Shown: positions 35,617 through 44,580, counted from the first letter of the stretch. The stretch is DNA of 64,000 nt from Nitrosomonadales bacterium (GCA_016214695.1 JACRNY010000007.1:37160-101159), one strand, 5' to 3'. Notes: generated from the letters alone by a model not told the origin. A program made the numbers and translations.

Positions 35617-37185
35617 ATGCAAAAAGTCGACGACATCAAACCCTGTTATCCCCTGTTCCGTCAGGACGAATACAAGGAGACACTGAGCAACAAACAGAAG
35701 CTGTTCGAAGAGCGCCATGACGAAGCGAAGATCGCCGATACCTTCAAGTGGACCACCACGATGGAGTACCGCGAGCTGAACTTCAAGCGCGAAGCCCTGA
35801 CCGTCAACCCGGCCAAGGCCTGCCAGCCGCTGGGCGCCGTGCTGTGCGCACTGGGCTTCGAGAAGACCATGCCGTATGTGCACGGTTCGCAAGGCTGTGT
35901 GGCTTACTTCCGTACCTACTTCAACCGTCACTTCCGCGAGCCCGTCTCCTGCGTGTCCGATTCCATGACCGAAGACGCAGCCGTGTTCGGCGGCCAGAAG
36001 AACATGATCGACGGCCTGGAGAACGCCAAGGCGCTGTACAAGCCGGACATGATCGCCGTGTCGACGACCTGCATGGCCGAAGTCATCGGTGACGACCTGA
36101 ACGCCTTCATCCGCAACACCAAAAAGGCGGGCAACATCCCCGAGGACTTCCCGACACCGTTCGCGCACACCCCGTCGTTCGTGGGTTCGCACACCACCGG
36201 TTGGGACAACATGTTCGAAGGCATCATCCGTTACTTCACGCTGAACACCATGGACGACAAGGTGCCCGGCAAGAACGGCAAGATCAACATCGTTCCCGGC
36301 TTCGAGACCTACCTCGGCAACTACCGCGTCATGCACCGCATGATGAAAGAGATGGGCGTGGATTACACCATGCTGTCCGATCCGACCGAAGTGCTGGATA
36401 CCCCGGCTGACGGCCAGTTCCGCATGTACGCTGGCGGTACCACGCAGGACCAGGTGAAGGATGCGCCCAACGCCGCCACCACTTTCCTGCTGCAACCGAT
36501 GCAGCTCGACAAGACCAAGAAGTATGTCGAGACCACCTGGAAGCACGAAGTGCCGAAGATCACCATCCCGATGGGCCTGGAGTGGACCGACGAGTTCCTG
36601 ATGAAGGTCGCCCAGGTCACCGGCAAGGAGATCCCCGCATCGCTGGCGCTGGAGCGCGGCCGTCTGGTCGACATGATGACCGACAGCCACACCTGGCTGC
36701 ACGGCAAGAAGATCAGCCTGTACGGCGATCCCGACTTCACGCTGGGCATGACCAAGTTCCTCACCGAACTGGGCATCGAGCCGCTGCACGTGCTGTGCAA
36801 CAACGGCAGCAAGAAGTGGGAGAAGGCCATGCGCAAGATGCTGGACGAGACCCCCTACGGCAAGAACACCCAGCTGTTCGCGGGCGCCGACCTGTGGCAC
36901 TTCCGTTCGCTGGTGCTGACCGAGAAGCCCGACTTCATGATCGGCAACAGCTACGCCAAGTTCATCCAGCGCGACACGCTGCACAAGGGCAAGGAGTTCG
37001 AAGTTCCGCTGATCCGTATCGGCTTCCCGATCTTCGATCGTCACCACCTGCATCGTGCCACCACGCTGGGCTACGAAGGCGCCATGCAGACGCTGACCAC
37101 CATCGTGAACGCGGTGCTGGAACGCCTCGATGAGGAAACCAGGGGTATGGGGACTACAGACTACAACCACGACCTGGTTCGTTAA
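35617..37185 (+). CDS. nifK: Nitrogenase MoFe protein beta chain NifK
   Basis: 522 aa. N-terminal extension typical of Mo-type NifK, then P-cluster motifs QPLGAVLCALGFEKTMPYVHGSQGCVAYFR and STTCMAEVIGDDL. It follows nifD by 61 bp with AAGGAGA before ATG 35617; an earlier in-frame ATG/alternative is less likely. The last ten residues end RGMGTTDYNHDLVR as in other NifK proteins. Confidence 0.99.
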   Translation: MQKVDDIKPCYPLFRQDEYKETLSNKQKLFEERHDEAKIADTFKWTTTMEYRELNFKREALTVNPAKACQPLGAVLCALGFEKTMPYVHGSQGCVAYFRTYFNRHFREPVSCVSDSMTEDAAVFGGQKNMIDGLENAKALYKPDMIAVSTTCMAEVIGDDLNAFIRNTKKAGNIPEDFPTPFAHTPSFVGSHTTGWDNMFEGIIRYFTLNTMDDKVPGKNGKINIVPGFETYLGNYRVMHRMMKEMGVDYTMLSDPTEVLDTPADGQFRMYAGGTTQDQVKDAPNAATTFLLQPMQLDKTKKYVETTWKHEVPKITIPMGLEWTDEFLMKVAQVTGKEIPASLALERGRLVDMMTDSHTWLHGKKISLYGDPDFTLGMTKFLTELGIEPLHVLCNNGSKKWEKAMRKMLDETPYGKNTQLFAGADLWHFRSLVLTEKPDFMIGNSYAKFIQRDTLHKGKEFEVPLIRIGFPIFDRHHLHRATTLGYEGAMQTLTTIVNAVLERLDEETRGMGTTDYNHDLVR

Positions 37186-37190
37186 CCAAA

Positions 37191-37282
37191 GCCCCTCCCC
37201 CCTCTGGGGGAGGGGTTGGGGTGAGGGAAGACTCTGCGATTGGAAAGCGCCCTCACCCCAGCCCTCTCCCAGTGGGAGAGGG
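37191..37282. repeat. Two facing Family A repeats between nifK and nifT
   Basis: CCCCTCCCCCCTCTGGGGGA unit at 37191-37229 and the inverse CCTCACCCCAGCCCTCTCCC unit at 37250-37282. Confidence 0.88.
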
Positions 37283-37301
37283 AGCGATTCGGGAGCAACA
37301 A

Positions 37302-37526
37302 ATGGCAAACATCATGATCCGTCGCGACAACAAGGGCAATTATCAGTTCTATCTGCCCAAGCGCGATCTCGAGGACACCATCGTTTCGATGGAGTTCGAT
37401 ACCGCCGAGAAGTGGGGCGGGGAGATCAAGCTCAACAACGGCGGGACTTATTACATCGAGCCGCAAGTCGCGCCCGCGCGCCTGCCTTACTCGGTGCGCG
37501 CCAGGCGTCTCGATGCGGCGGAATGA
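37302..37526 (+). CDS. nifT: NifT/FixU protein
   Basis: 74 aa: MANIMIRRDNKGNYQFYLPK and GGEIKLNNGGTYYIEPQV are typical of NifT. Role in nitrogenase maturation is non-essential and unclear. ATG 37302 is chosen because upstream in-frame codons read through a Family A repeat (SPLPVGEG). Confidence 0.94.
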   Translation: MANIMIRRDNKGNYQFYLPKRDLEDTIVSMEFDTAEKWGGEIKLNNGGTYYIEPQVAPARLPYSVRARRLDAAE

Positions 37527-37544
37527 TCGAAAAGGAGATTAATC

Positions 37545-37745
37545 ATGGCAATGAAGATCAATGCTGACCTGTGCACCGCTTGCGGTGACTGCGAACCGGA
37601 ATGCCCCACGGCTTCCATCAAGGTGAAGAAGGGCATGTACTCCATCAACGCAAGCGAATGTACCGAGTGCGATGGCGAGTACGACAAGCCGCAATGCGTG
37701 AAGGTATGCCCGATCAAGGGCTGCATCACGCAGGTCGCAGCGTAA
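37545..37745 (+). CDS. 2[4Fe-4S] ferredoxin (second FdxN-type)
   Basis: 66 aa: CTACGDCEPECPTASI and CTECDGEYDKPQCVKVCP. It has the same long-insert second motif as the ferredoxin after nifB but is shorter. AAAGGAG before the ATG. Located between nifT and nifY, it may serve nitrogenase or cofactor enzymes. Confidence 0.93.
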   Translation: MAMKINADLCTACGDCEPECPTASIKVKKGMYSINASECTECDGEYDKPQCVKVCPIKGCITQVAA

Positions 37746-37750
37746 CAACT

Positions 37751-37868
37751 CCCTTCTCCCGCAGGCGGGAGAAGGGCTGGGGATGAGGGGCGATGGGCAT
37801 ATGCCCAAGCTTGGTTGCAGTTTGACTACCCTCACCCCAACCCCTCTCCCGCTTGCGGGCGAGGGGCT
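37751..37868. repeat. Two facing Family A repeats between ferredoxin and nifY
   Basis: CCCTTCTCCCGCAGGCGGGA unit and the inverse ACCCTCACCCCAACCCCTCT unit. Almost the same pair recurs between nifE and nifN (48513-48630). Confidence 0.88.
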
Positions 37869-37884
37869 TACTGAGGGGTTTAAT

Positions 37885-38595
37885 ATGACCACCACCACCG
37901 TCATCACCAAAGCTGCCGCACTGCGCATCGCGCAGGCCGCGCGCGTCCTCGCCGATGTGAATGCGGGGGCCTTTGCGGCCAAGCTGGGCGACACTATCGG
38001 CTTGCCGATCACCGAAGAGAAGCTCGCCAAGGTGACCGTGGCCGACCTCAAGCTCATCCTCTCCGGCGAAGAGACGGTCGAGCCGGATGTGGACGGCGCT
38101 TCGATCAAACTGGCCGTGCGCCACTTGTGGGGGCACTCCGCCGAGGCCGAGAATCTGCCCGCACCGTCACCCTATAAGGACGGCGACATGCCCGGCAGTC
38201 TGCGTGTGGCAGTCGCTTCCAACACCGAAGAGAACCTCGACGGGCACTTCGGTTCCTGCCCGCGCTTCCTCGTCTATCAGGTCGGGCCGGACGATATCCG
38301 CCTGATCGATATCCGTTCCACCAGCCTCACCGACGAGGCGGAGGACAAGAACGTGGCGCGTGCCAACCTCATCAAGGATTGCCAGATCGTCTACGTGCAA
38401 TCCATAGGCGGTCCGGCAGCGGCCAAGGCGGTGCGCGCCAACATCCATCCGGTGAAAGCGCCGGAAGGCGGCAAAGCCGATATTGCATTGCAGCGCCTGC
38501 AGGCCGTGCTTGATGCGCCGCCGCCCTGGCTCGCCAAGATCCTCGGCGTGGAAGCGAAGTCGCTGAGCCGGTTCGCCGCTGCGGAAGACGAGTGA
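37885..38595 (+). CDS. nifY: NifY/NafY-like FeMo-cofactor-binding protein
   Basis: 236 aa. N-terminal helical domain and C-terminal NifX/NafY domain (GSLRVAVASNTEENLDGHFGSCPRFLVYQV, about residues 105-215). NifY/NafY bind FeMo-co and stabilise apo-NifDK until the cofactor is inserted. Order nifHDKT-fdx-nifY fits. The ribosome-binding GAGGGG lies within the right end of the preceding repeat, so the repeat may supply the translation signal. NafY is the alternative name. Confidence 0.88.
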   Translation: MTTTTVITKAAALRIAQAARVLADVNAGAFAAKLGDTIGLPITEEKLAKVTVADLKLILSGEETVEPDVDGASIKLAVRHLWGHSAEAENLPAPSPYKDGDMPGSLRVAVASNTEENLDGHFGSCPRFLVYQVGPDDIRLIDIRSTSLTDEAEDKNVARANLIKDCQIVYVQSIGGPAAAKAVRANIHPVKAPEGGKADIALQRLQAVLDAPPPWLAKILGVEAKSLSRFAAAEDE

Positions 38596-38597
38596 CC

Positions 38598-38870
38598 ATG
38601 CTGACCGCCGACACCCTGCAACAGATCGCCAGCAAGGCCGCCTCCATCGGCCTCCTGAACGATGCTGCGCTGGATTCCCTGAAAGAGTCCTGGCCGGATC
38701 TGCGTTTCACCATCTGCAACGACGACGATATGCCGGCGCGTCTGCCGCCCAGCATGCAGAGCGGCAGCATCAATCTCTATCTGGTAGGCGGCGGAGAGCA
38801 TTGCCTGAGCCTGACGCAGAACATCGAGCAGGCTATCGGTGTCGTTCTGGCGCAGGTGGATGAAGAATAG
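38598..38870 (+). CDS. Small conserved nif-cluster protein
   Basis: 90 aa, soluble: MLTADTLQQIASKAASIGLL, then DLRFTICNDDDMPARLPP and INLYLVGGGEHCLSLT. Starts 2 bp after the nifY stop. Proteins like this follow nifY in several diazotrophs, function unknown. Confidence 0.75.
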   Translation: MLTADTLQQIASKAASIGLLNDAALDSLKESWPDLRFTICNDDDMPARLPPSMQSGSINLYLVGGGEHCLSLTQNIEQAIGVVLAQVDEE

Positions 38871-38956
38871 CCGGCAACTGATTTGTAGGGGGGTACGTTT
38901 GCAAAAAACGCTTGTATAACGATAACGATAAAAGCAATAAAAACGGGAGTTGAAAC

Positions 38957-39223
38957 ATGCTTGATCCAGCGACCTTGGCCTTGTTGGCCAAGCTGAAGGT
39001 ATTGGCGAAAAAAACGGGCATCAATCTTGATCTGGTCAAGATGACCGGCGACAAGGGCTACGCCGAGCTCACATTGAAAGAGCTCAGCAATTCGGACGAT
39101 GCGGAACTGGTGCTCATCGTCGTGCAGCTGATGAACCAGTTCGGCCTGATCGATGCGCCTGCCGGAAGCAGCAAGAGCGAAGACAAGAAAGGCGGCGACC
39201 GCTATATCGGCGCACTGCGCTGA
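38957..39223 (+). CDS. Small hypothetical protein
   Basis: 88 aa, charged, helical: ALLAKLKVLAKKTGINLDLV and VLIVVQLMNQFGLIDAPAG. GGGAG precedes the ATG. An 86-bp spacer contains a weak GG-N10-GC element. Its last 22 bp overlap the convergent HD-GYP gene. No family recognised. Confidence 0.6.
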   Translation: MLDPATLALLAKLKVLAKKTGINLDLVKMTGDKGYAELTLKELSNSDDAELVLIVVQLMNQFGLIDAPAGSSKSEDKKGGDRYIGALR

Positions 39224-39831
39224 TCGGATCTGGCTAGCGGGAAGTCGCCCGATTCGATGACATCGCAGAAGATGTTCATCAGTTCGGGATCGTGCTTCTT
39301 TCCCGTTTCTTCGTACATGACATCCATGACTTGCGGGTGGGACTTGGCATGGTGATATGTCCTGGTCACGGCCATCGCGTCGTAGCTGTCGGCGATGGAG
39401 ATGATGCGTGAACAGATCGGGATGCGCTCACCCTTGAGTCCGTCCGGGTAGCCGGAACCGTCGAAATGCTCGTGATGGTGGCGGATCACCACCGCGGCAT
39501 CGTGCGCGCCATCGATCTCGATCGAGGCGATGATCTCGGCGCCGATCTCGGCGTGCCGCTTCATCTCTTCCCACTCGGCCTTGGTGAAAGCCGAAGGTTT
39601 CAGCAGGATGTGGTCGGGGATGCCGATCTTGCCGATATCGTGGAAGGAGGCGGCGATCCTGAGGGCATCAAGTTGCTTCTCGTTCAATCCGCAACGGATG
39701 CCGATTCCCGCGCAGAGGTCGCGCACCCGTTCGGAGTGCAGGCGCGTGAGCTGGTCGCGGTAACCCAAGGCGACCGACAAGGCCTTGGTGTAGGCATACA
39801 GGAGCTTCAGCTTTGGATCGCCCGGTTTCAT
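39202..39831 (-). CDS. HD-GYP domain protein (probable c-di-GMP phosphodiesterase)
   Basis: 209 aa consisting almost only of an HD-GYP domain: HSERVRDLCAGIG, AASFHDIGKIGIPDHIL, HHHEHFDGSGYPDGLKGE and IADSYDAMA. All metal-ligand His/Asp and the GYP residues are present, so hydrolysis of cyclic di-GMP is plausible. No receiver or PAS domain is attached. Convergent overlap with the preceding gene. Confidence 0.88.
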   Translation of the reverse strand: MKPGDPKLKLLYAYTKALSVALGYRDQLTRLHSERVRDLCAGIGIRCGLNEKQLDALRIAASFHDIGKIGIPDHILLKPSAFTKAEWEEMKRHAEIGAEIIASIEIDGAHDAAVVIRHHHEHFDGSGYPDGLKGERIPICSRIISIADSYDAMAVTRTYHHAKSHPQVMDVMYEETGKKHDPELMNIFCDVIESGDFPLARSDQRSAPI

Positions 39832-39935
39832 GGCGGCCTCCTGGCAGGGACGACTCGAACAATTTCCCGGTTCATTTTCTGCCGCTGATCGGCATTATTC
39901 AAGCTCAATGGTGACGCGGGTAATTCCGCGCGGGT

Positions 39936-41000
39936 TCAGCGCGATCGGGTCAATTCCACCCAATCCTGGTTGAAAGAGGGCGGGATCGTGCCCGGCTGCA
40001 TCTCGCGACGGCTGCCGATCGCACACTGCTTGCCGTCGATCTGCTGGAACCACTCGCGGAAACGCAGCATGCTGACCGGGTTCATCACGCACGACTTCTG
40101 GCCGAAGGGGTGGCCGAGCTGGAACAGCAGGTGGCCGATCTCGTGTGCCAGATACGCGCCCGCCAACTCGGCGGCGATCTCTTCTGAATACTGCTCACCA
40201 CCGCGCAACTGCCGCGTGTTCGTGGAATTGTCGGTGAACGGGAACGTGCTCATGAATACGAACGAACCATACTGGCTGTTGCGGCTGTATGAGGTCGTGC
40301 CCACAGTGACTCCGCCGCGTATGGCGGAGTGGATGTCGACGCCGTAGTACTCGGCGCTGGCGATGAACTGGTTGGTCAGCACCAGATCGTATTGCAGGTC
40401 GCCGTAGCCCAGCGTGTCCCAATAGACCCATTCGTTGTAAGGCGACGCATCCAGTACCGGTTTGCCGTCTGCAGCCATCACCTGTCGCCATTGCTCCAGC
40501 CCGGTGAGCATCGCGTCCGAAAGCGATTCGGACAGCGACATCAGATCCTTGGGCTGTGCATTCGACAGATAAGGCGCGGCAAAGGAGAGCGCGTCTTTCA
40601 GGCTGGTCCGGCGTTCGGTCAGCGTCTGGTGGATCCCCTCGGCCAGTCTCTTCCTGTCGCCCTTGCCGGACTTGAAGTCGTAGATCGATTCCACCCGTGC
40701 CTGGCGGATCGGCGGCGGGATCAGTGCGAACAACTGCTCGACCCCGGTCTCCTCGATGTCGGTGAACTCGACATAGATGCCGAAGTGCTTCCACATGGTC
40801 AGCTGGGCCGAGGCCAGCACGATGCGCAGATGGTCCGGAGAGAAGCGCGCAAGGCGCGGGTTGGTGGCGTGGACCACGCGCAGCTTCACGGCGGCCCCCG
40901 GCTTGACGGGATCTACCGGCGCATCCTTCCAGTCCCCGGTGGGGGAGGTCTTGCCGCAGCCGAACAGCAGGAGGGCGAGAATGAGAAAGATGCGCTTCAT
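39936..41000 (-). CDS. Lipoprotein with HExxH zinc-protease-like motif
   Basis: 354 aa. Lipobox LLLFGC at residues 10-15 gives a lipidated Cys. Near the C-terminus AYLAHEIGHLLFQLGHPFG carries HEIGH followed by GH at a metzincin-like distance (one residue longer than the standard HExxHxxGxxH), and CVMNPVSM may be the Met-turn. Probably an outer-membrane or periplasmic metallopeptidase; substrate unknown. Next gene upstream lies 13 bp away. Confidence 0.7.
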   Translation of the reverse strand: MKRIFLILALLLFGCGKTSPTGDWKDAPVDPVKPGAAVKLRVVHATNPRLARFSPDHLRIVLASAQLTMWKHFGIYVEFTDIEETGVEQLFALIPPPIRQARVESIYDFKSGKGDRKRLAEGIHQTLTERRTSLKDALSFAAPYLSNAQPKDLMSLSESLSDAMLTGLEQWRQVMAADGKPVLDASPYNEWVYWDTLGYGDLQYDLVLTNQFIASAEYYGVDIHSAIRGGVTVGTTSYSRNSQYGSFVFMSTFPFTDNSTNTRQLRGGEQYSEEIAAELAGAYLAHEIGHLLFQLGHPFGQKSCVMNPVSMLRFREWFQQIDGKQCAIGSRREMQPGTIPPSFNQDWVELTRSR

Positions 41001-41013
41001 CGGTATGTGGCAG

Positions 41014-41163
41014 TTACAGACCCAGGATGATCATCACCCCGGCGGCAGTGGCCAGGCCGGCCGAAACCATGCCCATACCAGAAAAACTGAAATGGAGCAG
41101 ATGTGCCAGTCCGGTGAGGATGAGCCATGCGCCCAGTAACAGTACCCCGATGCTTCTTTTCAT
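41014..41163 (-). CDS. Small membrane protein
   Basis: 49 aa with two hydrophobic helices (IGVLLLGAWLILTGLAHLL and VSAGLATAAGVMIILGL). Immediately upstream of the lipoprotein gene on the same strand, so probably co-transcribed. Function unknown. Confidence 0.6.
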   Translation of the reverse strand: MKRSIGVLLLGAWLILTGLAHLLHFSFSGMGMVSAGLATAAGVMIILGL

Positions 41164-41373
41164 TGCTGCGACTCCTGAAAGTGAATTGTGATGTGCGGGC
41201 TTTGATCGCGGATCCACAACAGCCCGGACGAAGTGTAACGGTAAGCGGCGACGATGTTTAGTCGCAAACCGGAAAATGCGCGGAAACCTTGCCCGTATCC
41301 ATGCGGCACGGACCAGACCGTACCTGCCCATACCCCCTCGGTCAATATGCCAAACGGCCTAGATAGTTTTCTC

Positions 41374-41389
41374 TGGCCTTCAACTTGCT
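41374..41389 (+). promoter_or_regulatory. Candidate sigma-54 promoter of modABC
   Basis: TGGCCT-TCAAC-TTGCT keeps GG-N10-GC. A one-mismatch NifA-like site TGT-TTAGTCGCAA-ACC lies at 41255-41270. No palindromic ModE box was seen nearby. Confidence 0.45.
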
Positions 41390-41429
41390 TGTTATCATTG
41401 CATCCATTCCTGGTGCAATGGAGTCGATG

Positions 41430-42191
41430 ATGGATATTTCTATGCGCGGCCGTATCGCCGCAGTGGTTTTGTTGGGTGTGCTCAGTTCGCCGGTATGCGC
41501 CGGAGAGGTGCGCGTGGCCGTCGCCGCGAACTTTTCCGCACCGGTGGAGCGCATCGCGGCGCTGTTCCAGAAGGAGAGCGGGCATGCGGTGAAGGTGAGC
41601 CTGGGTTCCAGCGGCAAGTTCTATTCGCAGATCAAGGCGGGGGCGCCGTTCGATGTGTTGCTGGCAGCGGACGAGTCGACACCGAAACGTCTGGTGCAGG
41701 AAGGACTGGCGGATGGCGGTTCGCGCTTCACCTATGCGGCGGGCAGGCTGGTGTTGTGGAGCGTGCAGCCGGGGTTCGTGGATGACAAGGGCGCGGTGCT
41801 GAACAGGGGAAATTTCGAGAAGCTGGCGATCGCGGATCCCAAGCTTGCGCCCTACGGTGTGGCAGCGAAAGAGACCCTGGAGAAGCTGGTCATGTGGAAC
41901 GCCATGCAGCGCAAGCTGGTGAAGGGCGAGAACATCACGCAGACCTGGCAGTTCGTGGCGACGGAGAATGCGGAGCTGGGGTTCATCGCGCTGTCGCAGA
42001 TCATGCACGACGGCAAGATGAGCGGTGGATCATGGTGGCTGGTGCCGGCCGAGATGCACAAACCGATCCGCCAGGGAGCGGTGATGCTGACTTCCGCAAA
42101 GGACAAGGAAGCGTCACGGGCGTTCCTCGAATTCCTGAAAGGGAAGAAGGCGACAGCGATCATGCACGGTTTTGGCTATGAGTTGCCTTAA
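41430..42191 (+). CDS. modA: Molybdate ABC transporter substrate-binding protein ModA
   Basis: 253 aa with signal peptide (AAVVLLGVLSSPVCAGE) followed by VRVAVAANFSAPVERIAALF, SSGKFYSQIKAGAPFDVLLAAD and the C-terminal ATAIMHGFGYELP: ModA family. Captures molybdate in the periplasm for FeMo-co. Several ATGs are close together (41418, 41427, 41430); 41430 is best placed behind GGAG. Confidence 0.94.
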   Translation: MDISMRGRIAAVVLLGVLSSPVCAGEVRVAVAANFSAPVERIAALFQKESGHAVKVSLGSSGKFYSQIKAGAPFDVLLAADESTPKRLVQEGLADGGSRFTYAAGRLVLWSVQPGFVDDKGAVLNRGNFEKLAIADPKLAPYGVAAKETLEKLVMWNAMQRKLVKGENITQTWQFVATENAELGFIALSQIMHDGKMSGGSWWLVPAEMHKPIRQGAVMLTSAKDKEASRAFLEFLKGKKATAIMHGFGYELP

Positions 42192-42197
42192 GGAAAA

Positions 42198-42884
42198 ATG
42201 TCCCCGTTAGACCCCAACGATCTGCAGGCCGTCTGGCTCACGCTCAAACTGGCGAGCGTGACTACCTGCCTGCTGCTGCTCATCGCCACGCCGCTGGCGT
42301 GGTGGCTGGCGCACAGCCATCGCTGGTACAAGGGCATCGTCTCTGCGCTGGTGGCGTTGCCGCTGGTGCTGCCGCCCACGGTGCTGGGCTTCTACCTGCT
42401 GCTGCTGATGGGACCGCAGGGCGTGGTGGGCGAGCTGACCCAGGCAATGGATATCGGCACCCTGCCTTTCACCTTCGCCGGCCTGGTCATCGGCTCGGTG
42501 CTGTTCTCGCTGCCGTTCGCCGTGCAGCCTATCCAGAACGCGTTCGAGTCCATCGGCAAGCGTCCGCTGGAAGTGGCGGCGACCCTGCGCGCGAATGCGT
42601 GGGACAGGTTCCTCAGTGTGGCGCTGCCGCTGGCGCGTCCCGGCTTCCTCACTGCGATCATCCTGGCTTTTGCACACACCGTCGGCGAGTTCGGCGTGGT
42701 GCTGATGCTGGGCGGGAACATGGACGGCGAGACGCGTGTGCTTTCCGTCGCTATATATAGTCATGTCGAGGCGATGGAGTACGGCCCGGCCCATTTGCTG
42801 GCGGGCGGCATGGTGCTGTTCTCGTTCATCGTGTTGCTCGGCTTGTATCTTGCGGGCGGCAAATTGGCGCGGGTGACGAAATGA
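42198..42884 (+). CDS. modB: Molybdate ABC transporter permease ModB
   Basis: 228 aa, five to six helices; PLVLPPTVLGFYLLLLMGP and EVAATLRANAWDRFLSVALPLA (EAA loop) identify ModB. Its stop overlaps modC by 4 bp. Confidence 0.95.
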   Translation: MSPLDPNDLQAVWLTLKLASVTTCLLLLIATPLAWWLAHSHRWYKGIVSALVALPLVLPPTVLGFYLLLLMGPQGVVGELTQAMDIGTLPFTFAGLVIGSVLFSLPFAVQPIQNAFESIGKRPLEVAATLRANAWDRFLSVALPLARPGFLTAIILAFAHTVGEFGVVLMLGGNMDGETRVLSVAIYSHVEAMEYGPAHLLAGGMVLFSFIVLLGLYLAGGKLARVTK

Positions 42885-43951
42885 GCGACATCCGCGCACA
42901 GTTCGCCTTGCAGCGTGACAGTTTCTTCCTCGATGCGGGATTCGAAGCACCCGCTTCCGGCGTCACCGCGCTGTTCGGTCCGTCCGGTTCCGGCAAGACT
43001 ACGTTGCTGCGCTGCATCGCCGGGCTGGAACGCGCTGCGGGTTCGCTGCACGTGAACGGCGAGACCTGGCAGGACGACACCGACTTCATGCCGGTGCACA
43101 AACGGCCCTTGGGTTATGTGTTCCAGGAAGCCAGCCTGTTTCCGCATCTGTCGGTGCGCGCCAATCTGGAATATGGCTACAAGCGCATCGCGCCGGCCGC
43201 GCGCAAGGTGCAACCGGAGCAGGTGGTGGAATGGCTGGGGCTGGCTCGTCTGGTCGGACGCAACGATCCGTCGCAACTCTCCGGCGGCGAACGCCAGCGC
43301 GTCGCCATCGGCCGCGCCTTGCTCACCAGCCCGCGCATCCTGCTGATGGACGAGCCGCTCTCCGCATTGGACACGACCAGCAAGCAGGAGATATTGCCCT
43401 ACCTCGAAGCCTTGCATCGCGAGCTCGATATCCCGGTGCTCTATGTCAGCCATGCGCTGGATGAAGTGGCGCGGCTGGCCGACCATCTGGTGCTGCTGGA
43501 GAAGGGGCGCGTCATTGCCAGCGGTGCACTGCAGCAGACGCTGGCGCGGCTCGACCTGCCCACCGCGCATTTCGACGATGCGGGTACGGTGATCGAGGCG
43601 GCGGTGGCGCAGCATGACGAGAAATATCACCTGAGCCGGCTGGATTTCCCCGGCGGGCAATTGTGGGTGGGCAGGGTGGAGCAGCCCTTCGGCACGGTGG
43701 TGCGCGCCCGCGTGATGGCGCGCGACGTCAGCATCGCCACGCAGGCGCCGCAGGGTTCCAGCATCAACAACATCCTTAATGCGCGCATCGAGGAGATACG
43801 CGACGAAGGGCCGGACAAGGTGATCGTGCGCATGAGGGTGGGCGATGCGCATACTCTGCTGTCGCGCATCACGCGCCGTTCGCGCGATCATCTCGGGCTG
43901 AAGGATGGCATGTTCGTGTGCGCGCAGGTCAAGAGTGTCGCATTGATGTAG
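42881..43951 (+). CDS. modC: Molybdate ABC transporter ATP-binding protein ModC
   Basis: 356 aa: Walker A FGPSGSGKTT, signature LSGGERQRVAIGRALL, Walker B ILLMDEPLSALD, and a C-terminal molybdate-binding MOP/TOBE domain (NILNARIEEIRDEGPDKV). Energises ModAB. Coupled to modB. Confidence 0.96.
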   Translation: MSDIRAQFALQRDSFFLDAGFEAPASGVTALFGPSGSGKTTLLRCIAGLERAAGSLHVNGETWQDDTDFMPVHKRPLGYVFQEASLFPHLSVRANLEYGYKRIAPAARKVQPEQVVEWLGLARLVGRNDPSQLSGGERQRVAIGRALLTSPRILLMDEPLSALDTTSKQEILPYLEALHRELDIPVLYVSHALDEVARLADHLVLLEKGRVIASGALQQTLARLDLPTAHFDDAGTVIEAAVAQHDEKYHLSRLDFPGGQLWVGRVEQPFGTVVRARVMARDVSIATQAPQGSSINNILNARIEEIRDEGPDKVIVRMRVGDAHTLLSRITRRSRDHLGLKDGMFVCAQVKSVALM

Positions 43952-43963
43952 ACGGGGGACGGA

Positions 43964-44413
43964 ATGGGTATCGAGATAGCTTTCGCCACAGAAAAAGATC
44001 TGCCGCAGCTCGTGGAGCTGCTCGCCGAGCTGTTCACGCTGGAGAGCGACTTCACGCCCGACCCAGCCAAACAGTTGCGCGGTCTGCTCACCATCCTCGA
44101 CGAACCGGAGCTGGGGCGCCTGTTCGTGGTACGCGTCGACGGCAAGGTGGTGGGCATGGCCAACGCGCTCATCACCATCAGCACGGCGGAGGGCGGCCGT
44201 GCCCTGCTGCTGGAGGATGTGGTCATCCACCGCGACCACCGCGGCGGCGGTCTGGGGAAGAAACTGGTCGAGCATGTGCTGCACTGGGCCAAGCTGCGCG
44301 GCATCGTGCGCGTCACCCTGCTGGCCGACCGCAACAACCAGCCGGCGCTGGATTTCTATCACAAGCTCGGCTTCGGCGACTCCAGCATGGCGGTGCTCAG
44401 AAAGATGCTGTAG
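43964..44413 (+). CDS. GNAT family N-acetyltransferase
   Basis: 149 aa: LLLEDVVIHRDHRGGGLGKKL is the acetyl-CoA loop (R/QxxGxG/A as RGGGLG), preceded by FVVRVDGKVVGMANAL and ending NNQPALDFYHKLGFGDSS. Starts 12 bp after modC and is probably co-transcribed. Substrate unknown. The NifA site of the next gene starts 12 bp after its stop. Confidence 0.88.
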   Translation: MGIEIAFATEKDLPQLVELLAELFTLESDFTPDPAKQLRGLLTILDEPELGRLFVVRVDGKVVGMANALITISTAEGGRALLLEDVVIHRDHRGGGLGKKLVEHVLHWAKLRGIVRVTLLADRNNQPALDFYHKLGFGDSSMAVLRKML

Positions 44414-44425
44414 CGACACACCGTT

Positions 44426-44441
44426 TGTCGCAATCGCTACA
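44426..44441. promoter_or_regulatory. NifA upstream activator site of the LRV operon
   Basis: Perfect TGT-N10-ACA (TGTCGCAATCGCTACA), about 75 bp upstream of the -24 box. Confidence 0.85.
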
Positions 44442-44516
44442 AATCCTCCACCCCCAATCCCCCTGAAACCATCCATTCCCCGCGCCGTTGCTGGCGTTGC
44501 GGCCACATCGCCATTT

Positions 44517-44532
44517 TGGCACGGTGGTTGCT
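44517..44532 (+). promoter_or_regulatory. Sigma-54 promoter of the LRV operon
   Basis: TGGCACG-GTGG-TTGCT, perfect consensus. Predicted start near 44543, 38 bases before the LRV ATG. Confidence 0.92.
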
Positions 44533-44580
44533 CATCTGTTCTGCAGGAACATTGCGGAGTCACCATTGAAGGTTTTGAAC

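Noticed and set aside
38888..38903. Sigma-54 promoter before the 88-aa gene
   Set aside because: Only GG-N10-GC is present; the -24 box is GGGGGG-like and there is no NifA site. Too weak to call.
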